Below, piece after piece: positions 1 to 7,900 of a stretch of 17,598 nucleotides of DNA. The notes under the pieces were generated by a model. That model saw only the letters and a program-made list of their open reading frames with translations, made no database searches and was not told the DNA's origin. The number at the start of each line of letters is the position of its first letter. Position 1 is the stretch's first letter. A program made the position numbers and the translations under genes. This DNA is from Cloacimonetes bacterium UBA3900 (GTDB lineage Bacteria; Cloacimonadota; Cloacimonadia; Cloacimonadales; Cloacimonadaceae): assembly GCA_002391675.1 (NCBI GenBank), contig DGFM01000017.1:106482-124079 (forward strand). The letters run 5' to 3'.

Positions 1-22
1 CCTAAGGGAGGCCGCATGAAAC

Positions 23-131
23 CGACGTTTTAGAGGGCGGAATTGTTTTCGCAAAACCGATGCGTAAGTAAAATATTTCAAAAAGGCCTGCGTTTCTTGC
101 TGAGACAAAATGCATACAACACCTACTAAAT
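23..131 (+). repeat. Left copy of an imperfect inverted repeat that also ends the window
   Basis: Positions 23-80 match the reverse complement of 17541-17598 at 52 of 58 bases without a gap. Similarity then weakens, but a second exact block of 12 bases, CACCTACTAAAT (120-131), recurs at the equivalent distance (17489-17500, other strand) with one base of length difference. Inside the copy GTTTT-CGC-AAAAC (45-57) is a short inverted repeat. A 9-bp stem AAATGCATA/TATGCATTT (108-116 with 135-143) encloses the CACCTACTAAAT block. No open frame runs through it. I read it as a dispersed non-coding element; its function is unknown. Confidence 0.8.
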
Positions 132-173
132 TCATATGCATTTGAGACGGGATTTACCTCAAAATTGGCGGGC

Positions 174-212
174 AAAGAAAAAGGCCCTCGCGCGGGAGGC
201 GAAGGGCCTTTT
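174..212 (-). terminator. Rho-independent terminator of the porin-like gene
   Basis: A 10-bp perfect stem AAAAGGCCCT (179-188) pairs with AGGGCCTTTT (203-212) around a GC-rich loop. Read on the minus strand it is followed by TTTTTCTTTG. It lies 24 bases beyond the stop codon of the minus-strand gene ending at 236. Confidence 0.85.
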
Positions 213-235
213 AGAGGTGTTATATTGTTTAGGGG

Positions 236-1360
236 TTAAAATTCAAGTTTCAGGGTTGCGCCCATGGCGTATGGGTCTTTGTCGGTAGCATCTTCATCCA
301 TGAATGCACGGGCACCGTACAGGGCTACACCCATGAGATCGGGAATCAGCTGATATTCCATGCCGCCGTTGATTTCAAAGCCTGCACCATTGACGAAGCC
401 TGCTGCACCGAAGAACTTCACTTTCTCGGTGAGAGCAAATTTGGCTTGCCCGGTCAAGGCCAAATAGTTGTCTGCAGTGGTGGCAAAGGTATAGAGACCC
501 AGGCCGTCGTGGTGTTCTCCAATACCCAAGAGGTAGAGGTTGTTATGGTAATAATTGGACAAGCTGAAGAGGTCATTTTCTCCGATGAAGAAAAGATCAG
601 CATTCCATTCCAAGGGTTCCATATCACCTGAGACATTGACTGCGACGCCGAATGCGGTTTCAGTTTCGACCTTATTTTCCATGAAATCATAACCGTTATC
701 GTTGAGCTGGAAAATCACAGTTGCATCCAAAACGATGGGATTCAGCCTCATATTTAGATAAGGAGCCAATGATACGTATTTGAACATACTGTTCTTGGCA
801 CCCATGGGAATGCGCATCCATGTAAAGTATGCATCCGCACCAAGGGAAAAATCCGCTTCATGGTTGAAGCTGAAGAGAAATCCTTGCATATCGTCATGAC
901 GATCCTCAGGATCATTTTCCAAATACTTTCCAAAGGCGGCTTTAAAGTTCATTTGCTCGCTAAAATCGTGCATCAAGCTTACGCCGCTGAAAGTGTCGTC
1001 CATCACCAAGCCACGGTGATCAGCCCAGGGCTGATGTCCTACTCTTGCTCTGGATTTGATGGCATCCACCATCATGTCGATGTACACTTCCTTTGCATCA
1101 ACATTGATGTTGCCACCAGCCGGAGCATACCAGTCGCCCCACATATGGCTAATCTCAAGTAAGGCTCTCAGGTTTAAGTTGGGGTGAAGTTCGGTGTTCA
1201 ATCCCAGTCTGAAGCGGTTGTCGGTATGGCCACCGGGATCGCCATTGACATTGTTGTACATGGCTGAGCGGGAGCGGAATTCGCCATCCCAATCGAAATC
1301 CAGGGCAAACATAGAGCCCACGATCAGGATCGCGAAGATAATTGACAGTGTTCTTTTCAT
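236..1360 (-). CDS. Outer-membrane porin-like beta-barrel protein
   Basis: A 374-residue exported protein of the outer membrane. The N-terminus is a signal peptide: MKR, a hydrophobic stretch, then probable cleavage after ...GSMFA (residue 19). The mature part is an alternation of short amphipathic, aromatic-rich strands with acidic turns. It ends in LKLEF with a terminal phenylalanine, the classic signal for BAM-mediated barrel insertion. The stretch around residues 90-130 (EVYIDM, then RVGHQPW and FSGVSL) resembles alginate-export-type and other porin-like barrels, where a strand pair precedes an 'RxGxQ' segment. The substrate cannot be read from sequence. The start is supported by AGGAGA (1371-1376, minus strand) ten bases upstream and a TATAAT promoter just beyond. 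It is monocistronic, with its own promoter and terminator. Confidence 0.8.
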   Translation of the reverse strand: MKRTLSIIFAILIVGSMFALDFDWDGEFRSRSAMYNNVNGDPGGHTDNRFRLGLNTELHPNLNLRALLEISHMWGDWYAPAGGNINVDAKEVYIDMMVDAIKSRARVGHQPWADHRGLVMDDTFSGVSLMHDFSEQMNFKAAFGKYLENDPEDRHDDMQGFLFSFNHEADFSLGADAYFTWMRIPMGAKNSMFKYVSLAPYLNMRLNPIVLDATVIFQLNDNGYDFMENKVETETAFGVAVNVSGDMEPLEWNADLFFIGENDLFSLSNYYHNNLYLLGIGEHHDGLGLYTFATTADNYLALTGQAKFALTEKVKFFGAAGFVNGAGFEINGGMEYQLIPDLMGVALYGARAFMDEDATDKDPYAMGATLKLEF

Positions 1361-1397
1361 TTTGTTCTGTTCTCCTATTGTTACGTTATCTTAACAC

Positions 1398-1425
1398 ATT
1401 ATAAGCGTAGATTTCACATATGCAA
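1398..1425 (-). promoter_or_regulatory. Putative sigma70-type promoter of the porin-like gene
   Basis: On the minus strand TTGCAT (1420-1425) and a perfect TATAAT (1398-1403) are separated by 16 bases, about 38 bases before the start codon at 1360. A second -35-like TTGACA lies at 1452-1457 (minus strand), but its best -10 partner (TATACT, 1425-1430) is 21 bases away, so I prefer the downstream pair. Confidence 0.6.
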
Positions 1426-1484
1426 GTATAAGGGCTATTTACAGCTCTTTTTGTCAAGCCTTTTTATTTGCGGAGAGCGCTAAC

Positions 1485-2576
1485 TTATGAAAAGTCAATG
1501 AGATTGAGTCCCAGCTCATCCTGCATGGTCTGTATCGCTTTTTGCAGATTTGGGATGATGGGAACGCCTTCAGCTTTGACCTTCTGCTGCATCAGATACT
1601 CTTTTTCGCCAGCGACGTAAATCCTGTCTTTGCCGGGAATTTTGCGTGAGTTTTGTAGTTCCTGACAGATGGCGGTGCTCACCTTCTTGAAGCTTTCGAT
1701 GTCGGTAAAAAACTCTATATTGATGGCCATGAAGAAGTGGCCCAAGGCGTAAGGAGCTGGCTTTCCATCTGCATCCCTGCCCAGGAGCATATTCATGAAG
1801 CTGCCTCCACACAGAGCGGCGCAGAGAATCTCCACCATGGTGGAAAGGCCGTAACCCTTGTGTGAACCGGTCATTTCATCGCTGCCACCTATGGGGAGCA
1901 GGGAGGCTGTTTGCTTGACCAGGTCTTGCAAAAGCTGATTGGTCTGAGTGTGCGGCTTTCCTTCCAGATCAATGGCCCAGCCTGCGGGTGTTTCCTTTTG
2001 TTCACGGCCGAGCTGCTCTATCTTTCCTCTTTGGGAGATGGAGGTGGCGGCATCATAGATGAAAGGATAGCCCAGCGAAGTGGGGGCGCCAAAGCAGATG
2101 GGGTTGGTGCCCAAAAGCGGCTGCACGCCGTTTGTGGGGCATACGGAGGGTCTGGCATTGGTGAAGGTGAGTCCGATCATATTTTGCCGCGTGGCCATGT
2201 CTGCATAAAATCCGCAGATGCCATAGTGGGTGGAATTGCGCACCGATACGGCACCCAGGCCGTATTTGGCAGCTTTGTCGATGGCTGTTTGCATGGCACG
2301 CTTGCCGATGACCTGCCCCATACCATGGTTTCCATCCCAAACCGCGGTGGCCATATTGTCTCTGATCACATCTATCTTGGTGATGGGGTTTTGGATGCCG
2401 GCACGGATGCGGTCATAATACATCTTCAACCTTCCGATACCGTGAGATTGTATACCGCTGAGATCGCTGGCAATCAGTACTTCCGCACAGACCTCTGCGT
2501 CTTCAGCCGGAACGCCTATTTCCTGCAAGACGGCGAGCATAAACTCATGAATCTTAGCTACGGGTAGTTTTAACAT
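1485..2576 (-). CDS. Malate/L-lactate (ureidoglycolate-type) dehydrogenase family oxidoreductase
   Basis: A 363-residue cytoplasmic NAD(P)-dependent 2-hydroxyacid dehydrogenase of the Ldh_2 family (malate/L-lactate/ureidoglycolate/sulfolactate dehydrogenases), which is unrelated to classical Rossmann-fold MDH/LDH. Family signatures in order: SHGIGRL (44-50), SVRNSTHYG (111-119) with the presumed catalytic His118, LLGTNPICFGAP (154-165), DAATS (175-179) and HKGYGL (239-244). The length is normal for the family. Which 2-oxoacid/2-hydroxyacid pair it uses cannot be told from sequence; malate or lactate is likeliest in a fermenter. ATG at 2576 has a purine-rich AAGGA just upstream. The gene lies between the HU terminator and the porin promoter. 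I see no convincing -35 of its own, so some expression may come from read-through past HU. Confidence 0.9.
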   Translation of the reverse strand: MLKLPVAKIHEFMLAVLQEIGVPAEDAEVCAEVLIASDLSGIQSHGIGRLKMYYDRIRAGIQNPITKIDVIRDNMATAVWDGNHGMGQVIGKRAMQTAIDKAAKYGLGAVSVRNSTHYGICGFYADMATRQNMIGLTFTNARPSVCPTNGVQPLLGTNPICFGAPTSLGYPFIYDAATSISQRGKIEQLGREQKETPAGWAIDLEGKPHTQTNQLLQDLVKQTASLLPIGGSDEMTGSHKGYGLSTMVEILCAALCGGSFMNMLLGRDADGKPAPYALGHFFMAINIEFFTDIESFKKVSTAICQELQNSRKIPGKDRIYVAGEKEYLMQQKVKAEGVPIIPNLQKAIQTMQDELGLNLIDFS

Positions 2577-2630
2577 AGTCCTTATCCTTTCTATTTTATA
2601 TATTAGCTTGGTGCTCTAAAATTGGTTTTT

Positions 2631-2662
2631 ACTAAAAAGGCAGGAAGAAAATCCTGCCTTTT
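2631..2662 (-). terminator. Rho-independent terminator of the HU gene
   Basis: An 11-bp perfect stem AAAAGGCAGGA (2635-2645) pairs with TCCTGCCTTTT (2652-2662) around a six-base loop. On the minus strand it is followed by TTTTTAG. It starts 21 bases after the HU stop codon. Confidence 0.9.
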
Positions 2663-2683
2663 AAGAAGTAAATCCGTTGTAGG

Positions 2684-2968
2684 TTATTTTTTCTTTCCCA
2701 TGACGGCTTCTTTGAGGTTTTTACCCGCTTTGAATACAGGTACTTTGCGGGCGCTGATTTTGATGGGTTCGCCCGTGCGAGGGTTGACGCCTTTGCGGGC
2801 TTTGCGTTGTGCTACGCTGAATGAGCCGAAGCCAACGAGGGTGACTCTTTCACCTTTCTTAAGTGCCAAGGTGATGCCTTCGAGAACTGATGCAAGAGCG
2901 AGACCGGCTGTTTTCTGAGAAATACCAGCATCTCCTGCTACCTTTTTGATCAAATCATCTCTGCTCAT
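2684..2968 (-). CDS. hup: HU family nucleoid DNA-binding protein
   Basis: A 94-residue histone-like protein that binds and bends DNA as a dimer. The N-terminal dimerisation helices begin MSRDDLIKKVA. The beta-arm region carries GFGSFSVAQRKARKG, followed by NPRTGEPIKI, which contains the intercalating proline and the basic arm of the HU/IHF family. Helix 3 follows with FKAGKNLKEAV, and the protein ends in a lysine-rich GKKK tail. I start at ATG 2968 rather than at an in-frame ATG 27 bases upstream (2995): AAGGAGGT lies at 2973-2980 (minus strand) at ideal spacing for 2968, and HU proteins normally begin right at this residue. HU rather than IHF is inferred from the generic sequence and single-gene context. 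Confidence 0.95.
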   Translation of the reverse strand: MSRDDLIKKVAGDAGISQKTAGLALASVLEGITLALKKGERVTLVGFGSFSVAQRKARKGVNPRTGEPIKISARKVPVFKAGKNLKEAVMGKKK

Positions 2969-2972
2969 TTTT

Positions 2973-2980
2973 ACCTCCTT
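2973..2980 (-). promoter_or_regulatory. Strong Shine-Dalgarno site that fixes the HU start
   Basis: AAGGAGGT on the minus strand, four bases before ATG 2968. It would lie inside the coding region if the upstream ATG at 2995 were used, which argues against the longer form. Confidence 0.85.
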
Positions 2981-3016
2981 TGTTTTCGTAATCACGAGTA
3001 AGAGATATTGTTGGGT

Positions 3017-3046
3017 CTATAAAATACACTTACGACTTTCTGTCAA
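3017..3046 (-). promoter_or_regulatory. Putative promoter of the HU gene
   Basis: On the minus strand a perfect TTGACA (3041-3046) is followed after 18 bases by TTATAG (3017-3022). An overlapping TATTTTATAG offers alternative -10 registers. It lies about 50 bases before the HU start codon. Confidence 0.6.
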
Positions 3047-3265
3047 CAAGAAAATGCGCTTAATCAGACACTTTTTTCACGTTGATCAAGAGCGTAAATT
3101 CATCTTAAGTCTGTAACGTACTGAAGTTGCTGAAGATAGCTATTATAGAAAATATTCAACGCATTATGACAAATAATTATTTTTAGGGCGAATATGATTT
3201 TCTCATTGACAAAAAGGCCTCACTTACAGGATATGAATATCATAGAAAACAACATTGGAGGTTAT
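3047..3265. other. Divergent AT-rich intergenic region
   Basis: This is the non-coding gap between the divergent HU and TPR-lipoprotein genes. It contains several AT-rich hexamers (for example TATTATAG near 3141-3148), a TTGACA at 3206-3211 (plus strand) that could drive the lipoprotein gene, and no open frame with a ribosome site. The best -10 partners for 3206-3211 (GATATG 3230-3235, or TATGAA 3232-3237) are 18-20 bases away and weak. Confidence 0.5.
3206..3237 (+). promoter_or_regulatory. Possible promoter of the TPR lipoprotein gene
   Basis: A perfect TTGACA (3206-3211) stands about 55 bases before ATG 3266. The -10 element is poor (GATATG or TATGAA at 18-20 bases), so only the -35 is convincing. 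Confidence 0.35.
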
Positions 3266-4447
3266 ATGAAACCGCGCTTTTATATCATGCTTCTATCTGC
3301 AGCACTCTTAGTCATCCTTTTGGGTGCTTGCTCAGGCACGAAAGAGGTGGTACCCGTAGAAGTCCCGCCCACGCCCATGGAGCTTGCAAACGCCGCCGTT
3401 ACCGGCGCCCAAAACGACTATGATGAAGAGGCCTATGACGAAGCTATCATCAAGTTTAAAGATGCTCTCACTCAATATGAGCTCGCCGCTCCCACAGCCG
3501 CTGAGACTGACTCTGTGGATGTGAAGATCGAACAAGTTAAATTGTTTATGGCCAAGATCTATATGGACATCGCCAGCGAGAGCTCAAATCTGGAAATCCA
3601 TACCGATGCCATCGAGCAACTGCAATCTGCTTTGGAAATCATGCAGGAAATCGAGCCTCTCACCATTCCTGAAAGTGAGAAAACCGAGCTGATCAAAGCT
3701 CTGTATCGCAGAATTGCCTATGCTCAACAGGCTGCCGGACTCTATGAAGAAGCCTTGGAGACCTATGATCTGGAACTGGCAATGGACCCTGATAATGAAG
3801 ACATCCTCAACATCAAGTACGAGATTCTCAACGATTATATCAAAGACGAAGCCAGAGCCATCCAAGTGCTCAAAGACTACGCTGAGACTTCTCAAAACTA
3901 CAATGCCTACCTGATCCTGGGCAACAGATACGATGAAAGAAAGAATTTTGACGAGGCCAAAAGATACTATGAGATGGCCCTCGAGCTGAACCCAAATAAA
4001 GACGTGCTGATCATGGTTGCAAACTTCTATCGCAACAACGGCAAATGGGCTGATTCAAACGCAGCTTTGGAAAGACTGGTAGCCCTCAAGCCGGAAGACT
4101 CAACCTTGGCAACGGTTTACAACCTGATCGCCCTCAACTACAATGAGCTCAAAAACAGAGCGAAGTCTGTGGAGTATTTGGAGAAAGCACTGGCAATCGA
4201 ACCCAACGTCAACAACGCTCTTTCCGTGGCCGGATACTACCACTCCGCCAAAAACTACAACAAAACCATCACCTACGCCACCATGGTGCTCAGAGAAGAT
4301 TCCAACAACTCCACTGCACTGTTGCTGAGAGGTGACAGCTATTTCAGACTCAAGAGAAATAGCGATGCCAAAGCAGACCTGCAAAGAATCGTGAACGATC
4401 GTACCCACGGTAACACTGCCCAGCAAATACTAAAACAAATCAAGTAA
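3266..4447 (+). CDS. TPR-repeat lipoprotein
   Basis: A 393-residue lipoprotein. A signal peptide ends in the lipobox LGAC with Cys22 as the lipidation site, then comes a short Pro/Val-rich linker. From about residue 45 to the end it is a helical tetratricopeptide solenoid: units such as EEALETYDLELAMDPDN, DEAKRYYEMALELNPNK and AKSVEYLEKALAIEPN carry the alternating small/aromatic TPR pattern and the terminal Pro. TPR lipoproteins act as scaffolds in envelope complexes (BAM, secretion, cell-wall machinery); the partner here is unknown. I start at ATG 3266, with GGAGGT at 3257-3262 and the signal peptide immediately following. A longer in-frame frame from 3194 would put 24 polar residues ahead of the signal peptide and has no ribosome site. 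The gene has its own terminator. Confidence 0.85.
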   Translation: MKPRFYIMLLSAALLVILLGACSGTKEVVPVEVPPTPMELANAAVTGAQNDYDEEAYDEAIIKFKDALTQYELAAPTAAETDSVDVKIEQVKLFMAKIYMDIASESSNLEIHTDAIEQLQSALEIMQEIEPLTIPESEKTELIKALYRRIAYAQQAAGLYEEALETYDLELAMDPDNEDILNIKYEILNDYIKDEARAIQVLKDYAETSQNYNAYLILGNRYDERKNFDEAKRYYEMALELNPNKDVLIMVANFYRNNGKWADSNAALERLVALKPEDSTLATVYNLIALNYNELKNRAKSVEYLEKALAIEPNVNNALSVAGYYHSAKNYNKTITYATMVLREDSNNSTALLLRGDSYFRLKRNSDAKADLQRIVNDRTHGNTAQQILKQIK

Positions 4448-4458
4448 ACACACTATAC

Positions 4459-4497
4459 ATAAACCCCGGATCTTGAGTTCGGGGTTTATCTTTTTTT
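4459..4497 (+). terminator. Rho-independent terminator after the TPR lipoprotein
   Basis: A 10-bp perfect stem ATAAACCCCG (4459-4468) pairs with CGGGGTTTAT (4480-4489), then C and seven T (4491-4497). The T-run ends three bases before the first possible start codon of the UmuD-like gene. Confidence 0.9.
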
Positions 4498-4515
4498 AGC
4501 TTGGAATTGCATAAA

Positions 4516-4962
4516 GTGGAAAAGATCAAGACAGACGGCAGCATCAAAGCTATCTACAGCCCCAAAACCGAGCTCAAGCTGAGACGCCCGCTGGTTGGGC
4601 CCAAAATTCCCGCCGGATTCCCCTCACCCGCCGCTGATTACGTTGAAGGCAGCCTGGACCTCAATGAATACCTCATCGCGCATCCTGCATCCACCTTCTT
4701 TGTGAGAGTGGACGGACATTCCATGGTGAAAGCGGGCATCTTCCCCGATGATATCCTGGTGGTAGACCGCTCTCTGGAACCAGTTTCCGGCAAGATCGTG
4801 GTGGCTATCTATGATGGGGAACTCACGGTGAAGAGGCTGAAGATTGAGCGTGGGAAGTATTGGTTGATCCCTGAAAGTGATGACTATGAGCCGATCTGCG
4901 TGCACAAGGATACGGATTTTCAGGTCTGGGGCGTGGTGTGTTGGGTGATCCACAAGGTGTGA
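4516..4962 (+). CDS. umuD: UmuD-like S24 peptidase (SOS mutagenesis subunit)
   Basis: A 148-residue protein of the LexA/UmuD S24 self-cleaving family. In E. coli, UmuD cleaves itself on RecA filaments, and UmuD' is the accessory subunit of DNA polymerase V. Visible here: the cleavage region AGFPSPAADYVE (Ala33-Gly34), the nucleophile Ser69 in DGHSM and the general base Lys106 in LTVKRL. Spacings are the same as in E. coli UmuD (35 residues from cleavage glycine to Ser, 37 from Ser to Lys). There is no N-terminal helix-turn-helix, so it is not LexA. The start is uncertain: no ATG exists in frame, and the candidates are TTG 4501, TTG 4507 and GTG 4516. I chose GTG 4516 because TTGGA lies upstream at 4501-4505. 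No umuC follows; the next gene, seven bases on, encodes an outer-membrane protein. Confidence 0.85.
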   Translation: MEKIKTDGSIKAIYSPKTELKLRRPLVGPKIPAGFPSPAADYVEGSLDLNEYLIAHPASTFFVRVDGHSMVKAGIFPDDILVVDRSLEPVSGKIVVAIYDGELTVKRLKIERGKYWLIPESDDYEPICVHKDTDFQVWGVVCWVIHKV

Positions 4963-4969
4963 TGGAAGT

Positions 4970-7900
4970 GTGTTGCAATCCAAGTATCTGCTGCTGCTTC
5001 TAACGCTTTTTAGCGGCATATCTCTTCTCTCTGCCAGCCCGCTGCTCAAAGAAGAAAATATCGCACTCACTGCCGGCGTCTATGAATACAAGCTGGCCGC
5101 CGCACCTATTATCGCCCAGTCCGAGCTGATCCAAAGCACTGAAGGTGTTCTAAGTAAAGGCATAGACTATCAGATTGACTATCGTAGAGGCATAATCTCC
5201 TTTCTCAGCTTGCCGCAAACGTCGGTGGTACTGGTAAGCTATATCCTCGTCCCGCCCTCTCTCTCAAAACCCAAGCAGAGCTATCAAATTCAGGCTCTCT
5301 CAGACTCGCTCATTCAAAATATCAGGCCCACTCAAAAGAGTGACTTATTCCAAGGTGATGGCAAGCTGCTGATCAATGGCAGCAAGACTTTTGCCGTCAG
5401 CTTTGGTGACGAAGGCTTTGATGTGTTGCAATCCCTGTATGTGAAGCTGAGCGGGGAAATCATGGAGGGAGTGAGCATATTGGCACAACTTTCAGACAGC
5501 GAATCCAAGCTCACCCCGGAAGGAGATTCCAAGGAACTTTCCAGCCTGGATCAGGTGTTTATCAAGCTCAAGGCTCCCCGCTGGGCTTTGGCTATGGGAG
5601 ATCTGGATATCAAGCACGAGGGCACACGCTATATGGACTATTATACCCGCTTTGAGGGTATAGACCTGCAGCTGGGCAGGAAAAACTGGGGTCAGGTCAC
5701 CTATCTGGCAGGCGGTGGAGAAAGCGGCCGGTGCGAGATACACATCATAGATGGGAAGCAGGGTCCATATTACCTGAATCCGGGTGGTGAGCCCGGCAGT
5801 CTATTGGTGGTGGCCGGCAGCGAAACTGTGTATATAAACGGCGTGAGGCAGGAGCGAGGCAGCGATTACTATATCGACTATGCAGAAGGCTCGCTCATGT
5901 TCAACCGCATGGTCTACTCCACGGATAAGGTCTCAGTCTGGTTTAAATATACAGGAGAATACTATCCCAGGCACACCTTTATGTACAATCTGCAGGCAGA
6001 GGTTTTGCCGGGATTCAGCCTCCTCCATCGCTATTTTACCAGCTTTGATTCCAAGGACAACCCCCTGGTTTTTGATTTTACGCCAGAAGATCTTCAAGCT
6101 CTGCAAAATGCAGGAGACAGCGATGCCTGGAGCGATGGGGCAAGTCTGGTGGAGCCGGGGCAGGGACTCTATAGATTGGTGGTGGATGAGACGGGCTTTT
6201 CCTACTATGAATATGCGCTGGGAGACAGCCTGGCGGATTATATGGTGATCTTCAGTTATGTGGGCCCGGGAAACGGTGATTATGAGCAGTTTTCGCCCGG
6301 GAAATATCGCTTTGTGGGCATTGGCTTGGGTGAATGGATACCGCAAAAGAAACTGGTGGCGCCCAAGAAAACGGGCAACCTGGCTCTGCGAGCCCAATAT
6401 CAGCAAGCTCAATTTGATGTGGGCGTCGAAGGCGTGTTTTCCGGTCACGATCAAAACACTCTCTCGCGTCTTGATAATGATGACAACCTGGGCGGTATAC
6501 TCTATGGCTGGCTGCGCTTTCAATCCGCCGGCAAGAAGATACAGCCCGCCTTGTCTCTGGAAGCTGAGAAGCGTTGGGCCAAAACCGTGCTCATGAGCGA
6601 CTTCAGCAGCCAGGTAGTAAATTACGATCAGGGCAACCTGCTCCTGGCTGACAGCCTGGCTATGGAAAACGTGGGATTCAATCTCGCTGTGGACTTTGAT
6701 CAATATGCCAGACCCAGCCTTTCTATGAATTATGTCCGGGCGGAGCGGGGAATCCGGCAATATGTGTGGCGTATGGGCTGGCAAAACAAAGCCCTCAAAT
6801 ATCTGCCTGCCTCCAGAATCAACAGCACCATCACCAGTTCCAGCAGCGAGAGTGACTCATTCAATTCCGGAACATCCATGTCCAACGCGGCGGAGACAAA
6901 TTGGGCGAGAAAGTGGCTCAAGATAGGCGGATCGGCAAATCAACAGGGGTTTAAATCGTCTGATAATGCTACCAGGGACAACTTCTTGAGGCTCAACCCT
7001 TTTCTGGAACTGGGCGATGCTCAAAAGGCAAAAACACACCTCGCCTTCATCCTCGATAAAAGTGAGCATACACAGGCAGCTCAGACTGCTGACACTGAGT
7101 CTCAAACCTATGTCTTCAAGCAGCAGATCAATACTTTAAACCACAATTTGCAGCTGGAATACAACCACAGGGAATACTCTGCCAGCTCGGATTCAACCCG
7201 CAGCCGCTATGACCTGATAAACCATCGCTCTTCCAACAGCTTCCTCAATCGGGCTTTGGTGCTGATTGCCAATTACCAGCTCAATCAAACCGAGTTTTAC
7301 CCCAGAATCAGGGAGCTGCAATATATCGGCCACGGACTGGGCACGGTGGATTCCACGGGGGTGATCACGCCAAATGGAGATTGGGATTGGGCCTACGTCA
7401 CTTCATCACAGGGTTCGCTGTCCAGTGAAAACAACCTTCAGGCTTCACTTTATATCAAGCCGGCCAATATCCTGTCTCACAAACTATTGAGTCGCATCAA
7501 CAGCGATATTTCCATCTGGGGAACATTGCAGAGAATGGGAGACAAATCTGCGCTGCCACGCCTGCCCATCATGCTGAATCCCGATCAAAATGATGATAAG
7601 CTCATCCAGCACAACCAAAATTATCAGCAAAACATCTGGATAGAATTGCTGCCCGGTAAGATGAGCTCGCAATTGAGCTGGGAAACCATGCAAAACACTG
7701 ACAACCGCTATCAGGACAAAGCCTTTAACTCCAGGGATACCAAGGGCATGAAGATAGACCTGAATAGAGTGGGAAACTACAACTTCAGCTTGCAGCTGCA
7801 ACACAAGAAGGAAGAGGACAGCCGTTATGGCAGCAAGCTTAAAAACAACAATATCAATGGCTTTGTGATGCGCAACTTTGGCAAGCACAGCATTGTGAGG

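Noticed and set aside
27..57. GTTTTAGAG...CAAAAC looks like a type II CRISPR repeat
   Set aside because: Start and end resemble such repeats, but it is 31 bases, occurs once at each window end, and the flanking bases (CGAC before, TGCG and AAATATTTCA after) are conserved too, unlike spacers. There is no array and no cas gene.
2969..2995. Upstream ATG extending HU by nine residues
   Set aside because: AAGGAGGT lies inside that extension and positions ATG 2968; HU homologues start there.
3194..3265. Upstream ATG extending the TPR lipoprotein
   Set aside because: It would bury the signal peptide and overlap the promoter; GGAGGT points to 3266.
4516..4962. LexA repressor
   Set aside because: There is no helix-turn-helix domain before the cleavage site, and FPSPAADYVE is the UmuD signature.
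4960..4964. TGATG overlap as start of the outer-membrane gene
   Set aside because: That ATG is out of frame and stops after 13 codons; the in-frame start is GTG 4970 or TTG 4973.
5933..6784. 283-codon minus-strand open frame (and the similar one at 7484-8251)
   Set aside because: Shadows of the large outer-membrane protein gene, without start signals or domains.
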